The notes under the pieces were generated by a model. It was given only the letters and a program-made list of their open reading frames with translations. It had not been told where the DNA came from and searched no databases. 64,000 bases of DNA from Mesorhizobium sp. WSM3859 (GTDB lineage: Bacteria; Pseudomonadota; Alphaproteobacteria; Rhizobiales; Rhizobiaceae), in the NCBI RefSeq assembly GCF_002295065.1, contig NZ_NSGG01000010.1, forward strand, positions 124,001 to 188,000. The letters are read 5' to 3'. Both the position numbers and the translations under genes were made by a program. Positions 52,221-59,940 of the stretch are shown piece by piece; position 1 is the stretch's first letter, and every line of letters begins with the position of its first letter.

Positions 52221-53180
52221 TCAAAGCTTCCTCAGCGCCACTTCCTCGATCAAATGGTTGGCGCCCTTGCGCAGGATGAGGTCGGCGCGCGCCCTGGTCG
52301 GCAGGATGTTCTCGCGCAGGTTCTTCAGGTTGATATTGGCCCACAGCCCCTCGGCGATGGCGCGCGCGGCATCCTCGGAAAGCTGCGAATAGCGGTGGAA
52401 GAAGGAGTCCGGATTGCGGAAGGCGGTCTCGCGCAGCCGCATGAAGCGCTGGATGTACCACTGGTGGATCAGCTTCTCGTCGGCATCGATATAGATGGCG
52501 AAGTCGAAGAAGTCGGACAGGAACGGCACTATCTTGCCGTCCTTCGGCAGCTTGCCCGGCTGCAGCACGTTGATGCCTTCGAAGATCAGGATGTCGGGAC
52601 GGTCGATGGTCACGAATTCGCCCGGAATGACGTCGTAGGTCAAATGCGAATAGACCGGCGCCTGGACGCTGCTTTGCGCCGACTTGATGCCGGACAGGAA
52701 TCTCAGCAGCGCGCCGACATCGTAGCTCTCGGGAAATCCCTTGCGCTCCATGAGGTTCTCTCGGCGCAGGATCTCGTTGGGCAACAAGAAGCCGTCGGTG
52801 GTGATGAGATCGACCTTGGGGCTCGACGGCCAGCGCGCCAGCAGCTCCTTCAGCACGCGCGCCGTGGTCGACTTGCCGACCGCGACCGAGCCGGCGATGC
52901 CGATGATGAAAGGCGTCTTGACGATGTCCTGCACCTTGAAGAAGGCCTGGCGCTGCCGGAACAGCAACTGGCTCGCCTCGACATGCGCCGACAGCAGGCG
53001 CGACAGCGAAAGATAGATGCGCTTGACCTCTTCGAGGTCGACCGGGTCGTTCAGCGAACGCAGGCGATCGATCTCGTCCCCGGTCAGTGTCAGCGGCGTG
53101 TCGGCGCGAAACTGCGACCATTGCTCGGCGGAAAAGAAACGATAGGGGGAATATTTCTCGGTAGGAGCAAGCTGGTCCAT
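52221..53180 (-). CDS. coaA: Pantothenate kinase (type I)
   Basis: CoaA phosphorylates pantothenate, the first step of CoA synthesis. The 319-residue protein has the P-loop IGIAGSVAVGKSTTARVLKE, the conserved DLITTDGFLLPN, YSHLTYDVIPGEF, and the CoA-feedback region YIDADEKLIHQWYIQRF. The ATG at 53180 follows GGAAA; the longer frame upstream overlaps hisE. It ends the histidine-operon direction, a common alphaproteobacterial order (hisE-coaA). Confidence 0.95.
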   Translation of the reverse strand: MDQLAPTEKYSPYRFFSAEQWSQFRADTPLTLTGDEIDRLRSLNDPVDLEEVKRIYLSLSRLLSAHVEASQLLFRQRQAFFKVQDIVKTPFIIGIAGSVAVGKSTTARVLKELLARWPSSPKVDLITTDGFLLPNEILRRENLMERKGFPESYDVGALLRFLSGIKSAQSSVQAPVYSHLTYDVIPGEFVTIDRPDILIFEGINVLQPGKLPKDGKIVPFLSDFFDFAIYIDADEKLIHQWYIQRFMRLRETAFRNPDSFFHRYSQLSEDAARAIAEGLWANINLKNLRENILPTRARADLILRKGANHLIEEVALRKL

Positions 53181-53203
53181 CGAGTTTCCTGCCCTCCTGC
53201 CGG

Positions 53204-53527
53204 TCAACCCTCTGACCGGGCTGCCTTTTCGGCGATACCCGAGCTGCCGGTACGGCCCTCGAGCTCCTTGAGCACGTCGTCCAGAGGAATGCCCGCGATG
53301 CCGAGGACGACAAGCCAATGATATATAAGATCGGCGCTTTCCGAAACGAGGGCTTTCTTATCGCCCTTGACGGCGGCGATTACGCTCTCGACCGCCTCTT
53401 CGCCGAGCTTCTGCGCCGCCTTGTCCATGCCCTTGGCGAACAGTTTCGCGGTCCATGAATCCGGGTCGCCGGAATGGGCGCGTTGGTGGATGATCGTTTC
53501 CAGCTCGGCGAGCGAAAATTGAGCCAT
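53204..53527 (-). CDS. hisE: Phosphoribosyl-ATP pyrophosphatase
   Basis: HisE hydrolyses phosphoribosyl-ATP in histidine synthesis. The 107-residue protein has the all-alpha MazG-like core LETIIHQRAHSGDPDSWTAKL, EEAVESVIAAV and ESADLIYHWLVVL with its acidic metal ligands. MAQFSL at 53527 is preferred; an ATG three codons earlier is also possible. It lies between hisF and coaA. Confidence 0.94.
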   Translation of the reverse strand: MAQFSLAELETIIHQRAHSGDPDSWTAKLFAKGMDKAAQKLGEEAVESVIAAVKGDKKALVSESADLIYHWLVVLGIAGIPLDDVLKELEGRTGSSGIAEKAARSEG

Positions 53528-53550
53528 AGCAGTCATCTATCTGCTTGTTT

Positions 53551-53599
53551 AAGCATGATCTTTTCCGAAAACCAGTCCCCACCTTCCAGGACCATGCTT
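53551..53599. repeat. Palindromic repeat overlapping the hisF stop region
   Basis: AAGCATG and CATGCTT form the outer arms; the interior TTTTCCGAAAACC...CACCTTCC is a diverged form of the family C core. The right edge touches the hisF stop codon and the left lies 23 bases before the hisE start. Confidence 0.6.
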
Positions 53600-54390
53600 T
53601 AAGCCCGATGGACGGCCGAGTCCAGCCGCATCGGCAGGCCGGCCCTGGCCATATATGCCTTGGCCTCGGCGATCGAGTAGGTACCGAAATGGAAGATCGA
53701 GGCGGCAAGCACGGCACCCGCATGCCCGTCGCGTATGCCTTCGACCAGGTGATCGAGCGTTCCGACGCCGCCCGAAGCGATCACCGGCGCGCGCACCGCG
53801 TCGGCGACGGCGCGGGTCAGCGCGATGTCGTAGCCGGCCTTCGTGCCGTCGCGGTCCATCGAGGTGAGCAGGATCTCGCCGGCGCCGCGATCGACCATGC
53901 GTGCGGCGAAGTCGACGGCGTCGATGCCCGTCTTCTCGCGCCCGCCATGGGTGAAGATCTCCCAGCGGTCCGCCTCGCCGGCTGCCGACACCTTCTTGGC
54001 GTCGATGGCCACGACGATGCACTGGTTGCCGAACTTGTCGGCGGCTTCCGCGACGAAATCCGGGTTCTTCACCGCCGCCGTGTTGATCGACACCTTGTCG
54101 GCGCCGGCCAGAAGCAGCTTGCGGATGTCGGCCACCTGGCGCACGCCGCCGCCGACGGTGAGCGGCATGAAGCATTGCTCGGCCGTCCGGGCGACGACGT
54201 CGAAGATCGTCTCGCGATTGTCCGACGATGCGGTGATGTCGAGGAAGCAGAGTTCGTCGGCGCCCGCGGCATCATAAGCCTTGGCGGCTTCGACTGGATC
54301 GCCGGCATCGATGAGGTCGACGAAATTGACGCCCTTGACCACGCGGCCGTTCTTGACGTCCAGGCAGGGGATGACGCGGGCTTTCAGCAT
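53599..54390 (-). CDS. hisF: Imidazole glycerol phosphate synthase cyclase subunit
   Basis: HisF cyclises the product of HisH-dependent ammonia transfer. The 263-residue barrel opens VIPCLDVKNGRVVKGVNF (catalytic Asp11) and has VVAIDAKK (second catalytic Asp). Phosphate-binding loops are in LTVGGGVRQVADI and VIASGGVGTLDHL. The ATG at 54390 shares one base with the arginase-like stop (TGATG). The frame is open upstream to 54528, but that part overlaps the arginase-like gene. Confidence 0.97.
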   Translation of the reverse strand: MLKARVIPCLDVKNGRVVKGVNFVDLIDAGDPVEAAKAYDAAGADELCFLDITASSDNRETIFDVVARTAEQCFMPLTVGGGVRQVADIRKLLLAGADKVSINTAAVKNPDFVAEAADKFGNQCIVVAIDAKKVSAAGEADRWEIFTHGGREKTGIDAVDFAARMVDRGAGEILLTSMDRDGTKAGYDIALTRAVADAVRAPVIASGGVGTLDHLVEGIRDGHAGAVLAASIFHFGTYSIAEAKAYMARAGLPMRLDSAVHRA

Positions 54391-55229
54391 CACTTGCCTT
54401 CCAGGGTGGACAGCAGGTCGACCACCAGCTCGCCGACAAGCGGCGGCACGTCGCCCTTGGGGTCGAAGGCCGGATCGTAGGCGGAAATGGTGAGCCCGGC
54501 GATGGTGAGCGGGCCGGCGAGGCCGCACATCGCCGTGCGCACCTGCTCCGGCGCCGGGCCGCGGGGCGTGGTGTAGCGGTTGGCCTGCAGCTTCTCGGGA
54601 TCGTGCACGTCGAGATCGACATGCATGTGGACCTGGCGCGCGCCGTCAGTCTTCAGTCTCTGCGCCGCGCTCTTCCAGTCCGGGCATTCGGTCCGGACGA
54701 TCGGCAGCTTTTCCAGCAGTTCTCTTTCGGCGGCGTCGAGGTCGCGCGCGTTGACCAGGACGCTGCGCGACGGATCGACCGGCTTGAAGCCAGGGATCTG
54801 GTTCGCCATCCGCCGCCAGCAGAGGCCGAGCACGGTGGCCAGCGCCATGCCGTCGAGGAAGCCCGTTGTGGTGGTCTCCGGCGTGTTGAGGTCGCCATGC
54901 TGGTCGGCCCAGATGATGGCGTCGGCGCCGGCGCCTGCCACGGCGCCGGCGGCGGTCAGGCAGTTACCGGCCAGCACGATCGGAAACCGCTTCTTGTCCA
55001 GCGCCATGCGGACTTCGCCTGAAACGGCGTTGCAGACGGCAAAGCCGGTGCCGATCTCGCGCTCTTCTTCGTCCTCGACCACCTTGCCGATGTCGTTCAC
55101 CTCGACGTCGTGACCGGCAAGCCTCAGCGCATCGGCCAATCCGCCGGAAATCAGCGCGTCCGGACCCTGGCCGCAGCCGCTGTGGAAATGGCCGCTGTCA
55201 TAGGATGCCAGGATGATCGAAATGTTCAC
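54390..55229 (-). CDS. Arginase/agmatinase-fold protein inside the his operon
   Basis: The 279-residue ureohydrolase-fold protein has the central metal motif WADQHGDLN (Asp109, His111, Asp113), VNARDLD (159-165), and the second motif HVDLDVHDP (Asp205, Asp207 and Asp210). The usual first motif GGDHS is replaced by AGNC (87-90), so one manganese ligand is changed. Possible reactions are guanidino or formimino group hydrolysis; the altered site makes this uncertain. The start is GTG at 55229, sharing one base with the hisA stop, and the gene overlaps the hisF start. Translation is therefore probably coupled to the his operon. Confidence 0.8.
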   Translation of the reverse strand: MNISIILASYDSGHFHSGCGQGPDALISGGLADALRLAGHDVEVNDIGKVVEDEEEREIGTGFAVCNAVSGEVRMALDKKRFPIVLAGNCLTAAGAVAGAGADAIIWADQHGDLNTPETTTTGFLDGMALATVLGLCWRRMANQIPGFKPVDPSRSVLVNARDLDAAERELLEKLPIVRTECPDWKSAAQRLKTDGARQVHMHVDLDVHDPEKLQANRYTTPRGPAPEQVRTAMCGLAGPLTIAGLTISAYDPAFDPKGDVPPLVGELVVDLLSTLEGK

Positions 55230-55972
55230 TATTCTGCCTCCGCCCGCTCGCCGCGCAGGATCGCCAGCGCCTCGGCCGGGTCGATACGTCCGTCATATAG
55301 GGCGCGGCCGGAGATCGCGCCTTCCAGTTTCTTTGCATCGGGCATGGTCATGCGCACGATGTCGGCAATCGATGCGAGGCCGCCAGATGCGATCACGGGA
55401 ATGGAAACCGCCTCCGCGAGATCAATGGTCGAATCCCAGTTGATGCCGGTCAGCACGCCGTCGCGGTCGATGTCGGTGTAGATGATGGCGGCCACGCCGG
55501 CGCCCTCGAATTTCCTGGCGAGCTCGATGACGCCGAGCTCGGAAGCCTCGGCCCAGCCTTCCACTGCGACCTTGCCGCCCTTCGCGTCGATGCCGACCGC
55601 GATCTTTCCCGGAAAAGCCTTGCACGCTTCCTTGACGAGTTCGGGTTCGCGCACCGCCACGGTGCCGAGGATGACGCGCGTCAGGCCCCGGTCCAGCCAG
55701 TCTTCGATCTGCGGCAAGGTGCGGATGCCGCCGCCGAGCTGCACCGGGTTCTTCGTTGCCTTGAGGATGGCCCCGACCGCTGCACTGTTGACGCTCTGGC
55801 CCTTGAAGGCGCCGTTGAGGTCGACGACATGCAGCCACTCGAAGCCCTGGTCCTCGAAAGCCTTGGCCTGCGCGGCGGGGTCGTCATTGTAGATGGTGGC
55901 GGTGGCCATGTCGCCGTGCTTCAGGCGCACGCACTTGCCGTCTTTGAGGTCTATTGCCGGAAACAGGATCAC
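55229..55972 (-). CDS. hisA: Phosphoribosylformimino-AICAR-P isomerase
   Basis: HisA catalyses the fourth step of histidine synthesis. The 247-residue barrel opens LFPAIDLKDGKCVRLKHGD (catalytic Asp), has QLGGGIRTLPQIEDWL, and YTDIDRDGVLTG (second catalytic Asp). Phosphate loop: IASGGLASIADI. The start is 2 bases after the DUF1330 stop; the arginase-like gene overlaps its end. Confidence 0.97.
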   Translation of the reverse strand: MILFPAIDLKDGKCVRLKHGDMATATIYNDDPAAQAKAFEDQGFEWLHVVDLNGAFKGQSVNSAAVGAILKATKNPVQLGGGIRTLPQIEDWLDRGLTRVILGTVAVREPELVKEACKAFPGKIAVGIDAKGGKVAVEGWAEASELGVIELARKFEGAGVAAIIYTDIDRDGVLTGINWDSTIDLAEAVSIPVIASGGLASIADIVRMTMPDAKKLEGAISGRALYDGRIDPAEALAILRGERAEAE

Positions 55973-55974
55973 GG

Positions 55975-56265
55975 TCAGGCACCCTCGACGATGACGAAAT
56001 GGCCGGTCGAAGCGGCAAGCCGGAATTTCGAGGCGTGCTGATATTCAGGCGAATGATAGCATTCGATCGCCCTGTCGTAGGACTCGAACTCCACCAGCAC
56101 GTGACGGTTGCCGGTCGGTCCTTCCGGACTCTCGTAGCGGCCCGCACGGATCGGGAATTTCGCGCCGTATTTCGCGAAAGCGACGGCATTCGCTTCGATA
56201 TACTGCTTGTAGACGTCCGGATCGCGAACATCGATCATCGCCATCCAATAGCCCTTCCTGCTCAT
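55975..56265 (-). CDS. DUF1330 (ABM/NIPSNAP-like dimeric barrel) protein
   Basis: The 96-residue protein has the ferredoxin-like alpha+beta fold seen in DUF1330 (GYWMAMIDVRDPDVYKQYIE; RHVLVEFESYDRAIECYHSPEYQ). Its function is unknown. I chose ATG at 56265, with GGAGG 8 bases upstream, over the ATG at 56280. It is inserted between hisH and hisA, 2 bases from each, so co-expression with the his genes is likely. Confidence 0.85.
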   Translation of the reverse strand: MSRKGYWMAMIDVRDPDVYKQYIEANAVAFAKYGAKFPIRAGRYESPEGPTGNRHVLVEFESYDRAIECYHSPEYQHASKFRLAASTGHFVIVEGA

Positions 56266-56267
56266 TT

Positions 56268-56918
56268 TCAGGGCCTCCATTTCAGGAAGTTGGTGATCAA
56301 AGCCAGGCCGAGCGCCTGGCTCTTCTCGGGATGGAACTGCGTGCCGGCGAGGTTGTCGCGGGCGACCGCGGCCGTCACCGGGCCGCCATAGTCGGCTGTC
56401 GCCAGCACCTCGTCAGGGTCCTTCGCCTCAAGATGGTAAGAGTGGACGAAATAGGCATGCAGCCCTTTCGGTCCGGTCTCGATGCCGGAAAACAGCGGGT
56501 GCTCGCGCGTAAGCTCGATCGTGTTCCAGCCGATCTGCGGGATCTTCAGCGTTGGGTCGGAGGGCTGGATCTCCTTGACGTCGCCGGCGATCCAGCCAAG
56601 GCCCTTGGTGATGGTCTTTTCCAACCCGCGTTGCGACATCAGTTGCATGCCGACGCAGATGCCGAGGAACGGCCGCCCCTTGGCGATTGCCGCTTCCTCA
56701 ACCGCCTCCCACATGCCTGGCACCGCGTGCAGGCCGGCGGCGCAGTCGGCATAAGCGCCGACACCCGGCAGCACGATGCGGTTGGCGGACCGCACCCGCT
56801 CGGCATCGGCCGTCAGCTCGATCGTCGCGGCAATGCCTCCCTCGCGCGCCGCGCGCTCGAAAGCCTTGGTGGCCGAGCGCAGATTGCCCGAGCCGTAATC
56901 GATGATGGCTACCCGCAT
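56268..56918 (-). CDS. hisH: Imidazole glycerol phosphate synthase glutaminase subunit
   Basis: HisH supplies ammonia to HisF. The 216-residue class I glutaminase has the nucleophile Cys in FLGICVGMQLMSQRG, the oxyanion region LPGVGAYADCAAGL, and the His-Glu pair in QFHPEKSQALG. It begins 1 base after the DUF2628 stop. HisF is encoded three genes downstream. Confidence 0.97.
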   Translation of the reverse strand: MRVAIIDYGSGNLRSATKAFERAAREGGIAATIELTADAERVRSANRIVLPGVGAYADCAAGLHAVPGMWEAVEEAAIAKGRPFLGICVGMQLMSQRGLEKTITKGLGWIAGDVKEIQPSDPTLKIPQIGWNTIELTREHPLFSGIETGPKGLHAYFVHSYHLEAKDPDEVLATADYGGPVTAAVARDNLAGTQFHPEKSQALGLALITNFLKWRP

Positions 56919-56919
56919 G

Positions 56920-57393
56920 TCAGGGCCTTCCAGGCGTATGGGTCAGTCCCAGCGCCATGCCGGTCTGCGGCGGGCGCGCCAGCGACGCGTCCGGTATGAT
57001 GCGCGGCATTGGCGTTGGCTCTGCCTCATGGTCATCGACCTCCGCCGCAAAGCGTATCTCGGCATCGGCGAGATTGCCGGCCTCGACCGCGCCCCATTCG
57101 CGCCAGCCGCGCCGCCGCAGCGTCGCGATGCGCAGGGCCTGGCCTTCGAAGCCGACATAGAGCGAGACCAGCAGTGACAGCATTGATCCGGCCCATTCGA
57201 GCCCGAGCCTCTCACCGATCGCCGACAGCACCGCCATGACGACGAAGGCCAACACCGCCTCGATCCACAGCCGGTTCCAGGCGAGCCAGAGCGGCGAGAA
57301 CAGGAAACCGAGCCAGGTGAAGCTGTCGCGCACGAAACGGACGTCCTCGGCTTTTTTGCCGGCCGGCGGCTCCATCACGACATAGATCGCCAT
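56920..57393 (-). CDS. DUF2628 membrane protein in the his operon
   Basis: The 157-residue protein has two hydrophobic segments (SFTWLGFLFSPLWLAWNRLW, about 24-43; AVLAFVVMAVLSAIGERLG, about 47-64). The N-terminus MAIYVVMEPPAGKKAEDVRF is the DUF2628 form often encoded between hisB and hisH in Hyphomicrobiales. Its role is unknown. It follows hisB by 3 bases. Confidence 0.85.
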   Translation of the reverse strand: MAIYVVMEPPAGKKAEDVRFVRDSFTWLGFLFSPLWLAWNRLWIEAVLAFVVMAVLSAIGERLGLEWAGSMLSLLVSLYVGFEGQALRIATLRRRGWREWGAVEAGNLADAEIRFAAEVDDHEAEPTPMPRIIPDASLARPPQTGMALGLTHTPGRP

Positions 57394-57396
57394 AGC

Positions 57397-57993
57397 CTAT
57401 CCTTTCAGGGATCCCTTGGTGGACGGCACGGCATCCGGCTGGCGCGGATCTGGCTCGAGTGCTGCCCGCAGCACGCGCGCCACGGCCTTGAAGCAGGTCT
57501 CGGCAATATGATGGTTGTTGGCGCCGTAGTGGTTGGTCACATGCAGCGTGATGCCGGCATTCTGCGCCAGGGCCTGGAAGAACTCGCGCACCAGCTCGGT
57601 GTCGAACGTGCCGATCTTCGGCGACGAGAACGCGACGTTCCAGACCAGGAACGGCCGGCCGGAGACGTCGATCGCCGCCCTGGTCAGCGTCTCGTCCATG
57701 GCAAGATCGATCGAGGCATAGCGCATGATGCCGCGCCGTTCGCCCACCGCCTTGCTCAGCGCCTGGCCGATGGCGATGCCGGTGTCCTCGACGGTGTGGT
57801 GGTCGTCGATATGCAGGTCGCCCTTGGCCTTGATGGTCATGTCGATCAGCGAGTGGCGCGACAGCTGGTCGAGCATATGGTCGAAGAAGCCGACGCCGGT
57901 CGAAATGTCGGCTTTGCCCTTGCCGTCGACATCGACCGAAACCGAAATCTCGGTTTCCTTGGTCTTGCGGCTGACTTCGGCCGAACGCGTCAT
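57397..57993 (-). CDS. hisB: Imidazoleglycerol-phosphate dehydratase
   Basis: HisB dehydrates imidazole glycerol phosphate. The 198-residue protein has duplicated metal motifs: GFFDHMLDQLSRHS, DDHHTVEDTGIAIGQAL and NNHHIAETCFKAVARVLR. The ATG at 57993 gives the usual length; the long open frame upstream is not similar to the family. It heads the his operon and is divergent from hslV (217 bases between starts). Confidence 0.96.
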   Translation of the reverse strand: MTRSAEVSRKTKETEISVSVDVDGKGKADISTGVGFFDHMLDQLSRHSLIDMTIKAKGDLHIDDHHTVEDTGIAIGQALSKAVGERRGIMRYASIDLAMDETLTRAAIDVSGRPFLVWNVAFSSPKIGTFDTELVREFFQALAQNAGITLHVTNHYGANNHHIAETCFKAVARVLRAALEPDPRQPDAVPSTKGSLKG

Positions 57994-58210
57994 CGCTATG
58001 TCCTTGTTGCCTGGTTTAGAGGCGCCGGGGCTTGAAAACGAGAGCCTTCTATCAGCATGATCCGGCGATTGCCAGTTTCCATTCCGGCCGCTATCGGCCT
58101 CGGCCGAGGGGCGGTTTGCAATCGTTCGCCATGTGCATACATATGGCCGATCCAACTCACTCGTACCGCGCCAATCGCCTTTCCAAGGGATAGCGCGCAT
58201 CGGAGCTAAA

Positions 58211-58762
58211 ATGTCGAATGAACTCAGCATGCACGCCACGACCATCATCAGCGTGCGCAAGGGCAACAAGGTCGTGATCGCCGGCGACGGCCAGGTCAGC
58301 CTTGGCCAGACGATCATGAAGGGCAATGCCCGCAAGGTGCGCCGCATCGGCAAGGGCGGCAGCGTCATTGCCGGCTTCGCCGGCGCTACCGCCGACGCCT
58401 TCACCCTCTTGGAGCGGCTCGAAGCCAAGCTCGAGCAATATCCGGACCAGCTGACCCGCGCCTGCGTCGAGCTCGCCAAGGACTGGCGCACCGACCGCTA
58501 TCTGCGCCGCCTGGAAGCCATGATGCTGGTCGCCGACAAGTCGGTCTCGCTAGCGCTGACCGGCAATGGCGATGTGCTCGAGCCCGAACATGGCGTCATG
58601 GCCATCGGCTCCGGCGGCAATTACGCCCTGGCCGCGGCCCGCGCGCTGATCGACACCGACAAGGACGCCGAGGAGATCGCCCGCAAGGCCATGCAGATCG
58701 CGTCCGACATCTGCGTCTACACCAACAACAATTTTGTTGTCGAAACGCTCGATGCCGCTTGA
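58211..58762 (+). CDS. hslV: ATP-dependent protease subunit HslV
   Basis: HslV is the N-terminal threonine protease of the HslUV (ClpYQ) complex. The 183-residue protein reads MSNELSMHATTIISVRKGNK, so the catalytic Thr is preceded by nine residues that must be removed (Thr10). VVIAGDGQVSLGQTIMKGNARKVRRI follows in normal family form. The ATG at 58211 has GGAG upstream. hslU is 1.2 kb further, after a GNAT and a DUF2585 gene. Confidence 0.96.
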   Translation: MSNELSMHATTIISVRKGNKVVIAGDGQVSLGQTIMKGNARKVRRIGKGGSVIAGFAGATADAFTLLERLEAKLEQYPDQLTRACVELAKDWRTDRYLRRLEAMMLVADKSVSLALTGNGDVLEPEHGVMAIGSGGNYALAAARALIDTDKDAEEIARKAMQIASDICVYTNNNFVVETLDAA

Positions 58763-58770
58763 GCTGGCAG

Positions 58771-58817
58771 ACCATGATCCCAAAAAGTGGGAACCGGTTT
58801 TTGGATAAGATCATGGT
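58771..58817. repeat. Palindromic repeat overlapping the GNAT gene start
   Basis: ACCATGATC and GATCATGGT are perfect 9-base arms; the interior has CCAAAAAGTGGGAACCGG and TTTTTGG in imperfect pairing. The preferred start codon of the GNAT gene (58813) falls inside the right arm. Confidence 0.75.
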
Positions 58818-59334
58818 CACTCAGCAGCATAGCTACGATTTTCGGCCGGTCACCGAAAAGGACCTGCCGTTGATCGCCCAATGGCTGCGCGAGCCGCATG
58901 TCGCTGAGTGGTGGGACGATCCGGAAAAGGAAATCGCCGAGATTCGCGAGCATATCGATTCGGTCTCGGTGGAGCCGCTGATCGTCGAGCTCGACGGCAG
59001 GCCGATCGCCTATCTGCAGAGCTATGACCCGCATATGGAGGACGACCATCCCTATGCCGACCAGCCCTTCGGCACGCTGGGCGTCGATCTCACGATCGGC
59101 CCGCCGGAGCTGGTCGGTGTGGGCCATGGCTCGGCAATCCTGAGCCAATTCGTCGAGGAGCTGTTCGAGGAAGGCGCGCCGCGCGTCATCATCGATCCGC
59201 ATCCCGACAATGGCCGGGCCATCCGCGCCTATGAGAAGGCTGGCTTCAGGTCGATCGGCCGCAGGCATTCGCAATATGGGGACGTCGTGCTGATGGCCGT
59301 CGATGCGGACGACGATGAAAATCTGGGGGACTGA
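58813..59334 (+). CDS. GNAT-family N-acetyltransferase
   Basis: The 173-residue protein opens YDFRPVTEKDLPLIAQWLREPHVAEWW and continues with the acetyl-CoA-binding region VGVGHGSAILSQFVEELF and the family C-terminal PDNGRAIRAYEKAGF. It resembles AAC(6')-type acetyltransferases, but the substrate is unknown. The frame extends upstream to 58759, through a palindromic repeat; the ATG at 58813 is favoured as the first after the repeat arm. It lies between hslV and hslU, with 4 bases before the DUF2585 gene. Confidence 0.87.
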   Translation: MVTQQHSYDFRPVTEKDLPLIAQWLREPHVAEWWDDPEKEIAEIREHIDSVSVEPLIVELDGRPIAYLQSYDPHMEDDHPYADQPFGTLGVDLTIGPPELVGVGHGSAILSQFVEELFEEGAPRVIIDPHPDNGRAIRAYEKAGFRSIGRRHSQYGDVVLMAVDADDDENLGD

Positions 59335-59338
59335 CCGA

Positions 59339-59935
59339 ATGACCGCGCCTGAGGACAAGACGCTTTCCGCCTATGAGGACAGCTGGCGCATGGGCCTGCT
59401 GCTCGTGCTCGCCTTGATCGTCTTCCAGGCGGGCACCTTGTACGGCATGGGGCATCCGCCGATCTGCACCTGCGGCTACGTCAAGCTCTGGCACGGCGTG
59501 GTCAACAGCTCGGAGAATTCCCAGCACATCGCCGACTGGTACACCTTCTCGCATATCATCCACGGCTTCCTGTTCTATGCGCTGGCCTGGGCGCTGTTCC
59601 CGCGCTCGCCGGTGGGCTTAAGGCTCGCCTTCGCCGTCCTCATCGAAGGCGGCTGGGAAATCCTGGAGAACAGCCCCTTCATAATTGACCGTTACCGCGC
59701 CGGCACGATCTCGCTCAACTATTACGGCGACTCGATCATCAACTCACTGTCCGACACGCTGTTCATGGCGCTGGGATTTGTGATGGCGCGAAAGCTACCT
59801 ATATGGGTGATCGTGGCCCTGGCGCTCATTTTCGAGCTCGGCACGGGCTACATCATCCGGGACAATCTGACGCTCAACGTGATCATGCTGCTGCATCCGT
59901 TCGAGTCCATCAGGCAGTGGCAAAGTGGAATTTGA
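59339..59935 (+). CDS. DUF2585 membrane protein
   Basis: The 198-residue protein has about four or five hydrophobic helices (MGLLLVLALIVFQAGTLYGM; GFLFYALAWALF; LFMALGFVMARKLPIWVIVALALIFEL). It also has the family stretch HPPICTCGYVKLWHGVVNSSENSQH with two Cys, and TFSHIIHG and EGGWEILENSPFIIDRYR in the helices. The function is unknown. It is followed 5 bases later by hslU; an alphaproteobacterial hslV-GNAT-DUF2585-hslU order is seen here. Confidence 0.88.
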   Translation: MTAPEDKTLSAYEDSWRMGLLLVLALIVFQAGTLYGMGHPPICTCGYVKLWHGVVNSSENSQHIADWYTFSHIIHGFLFYALAWALFPRSPVGLRLAFAVLIEGGWEILENSPFIIDRYRAGTISLNYYGDSIINSLSDTLFMALGFVMARKLPIWVIVALALIFELGTGYIIRDNLTLNVIMLLHPFESIRQWQSGI

Positions 59936-59940
59936 GTAAT

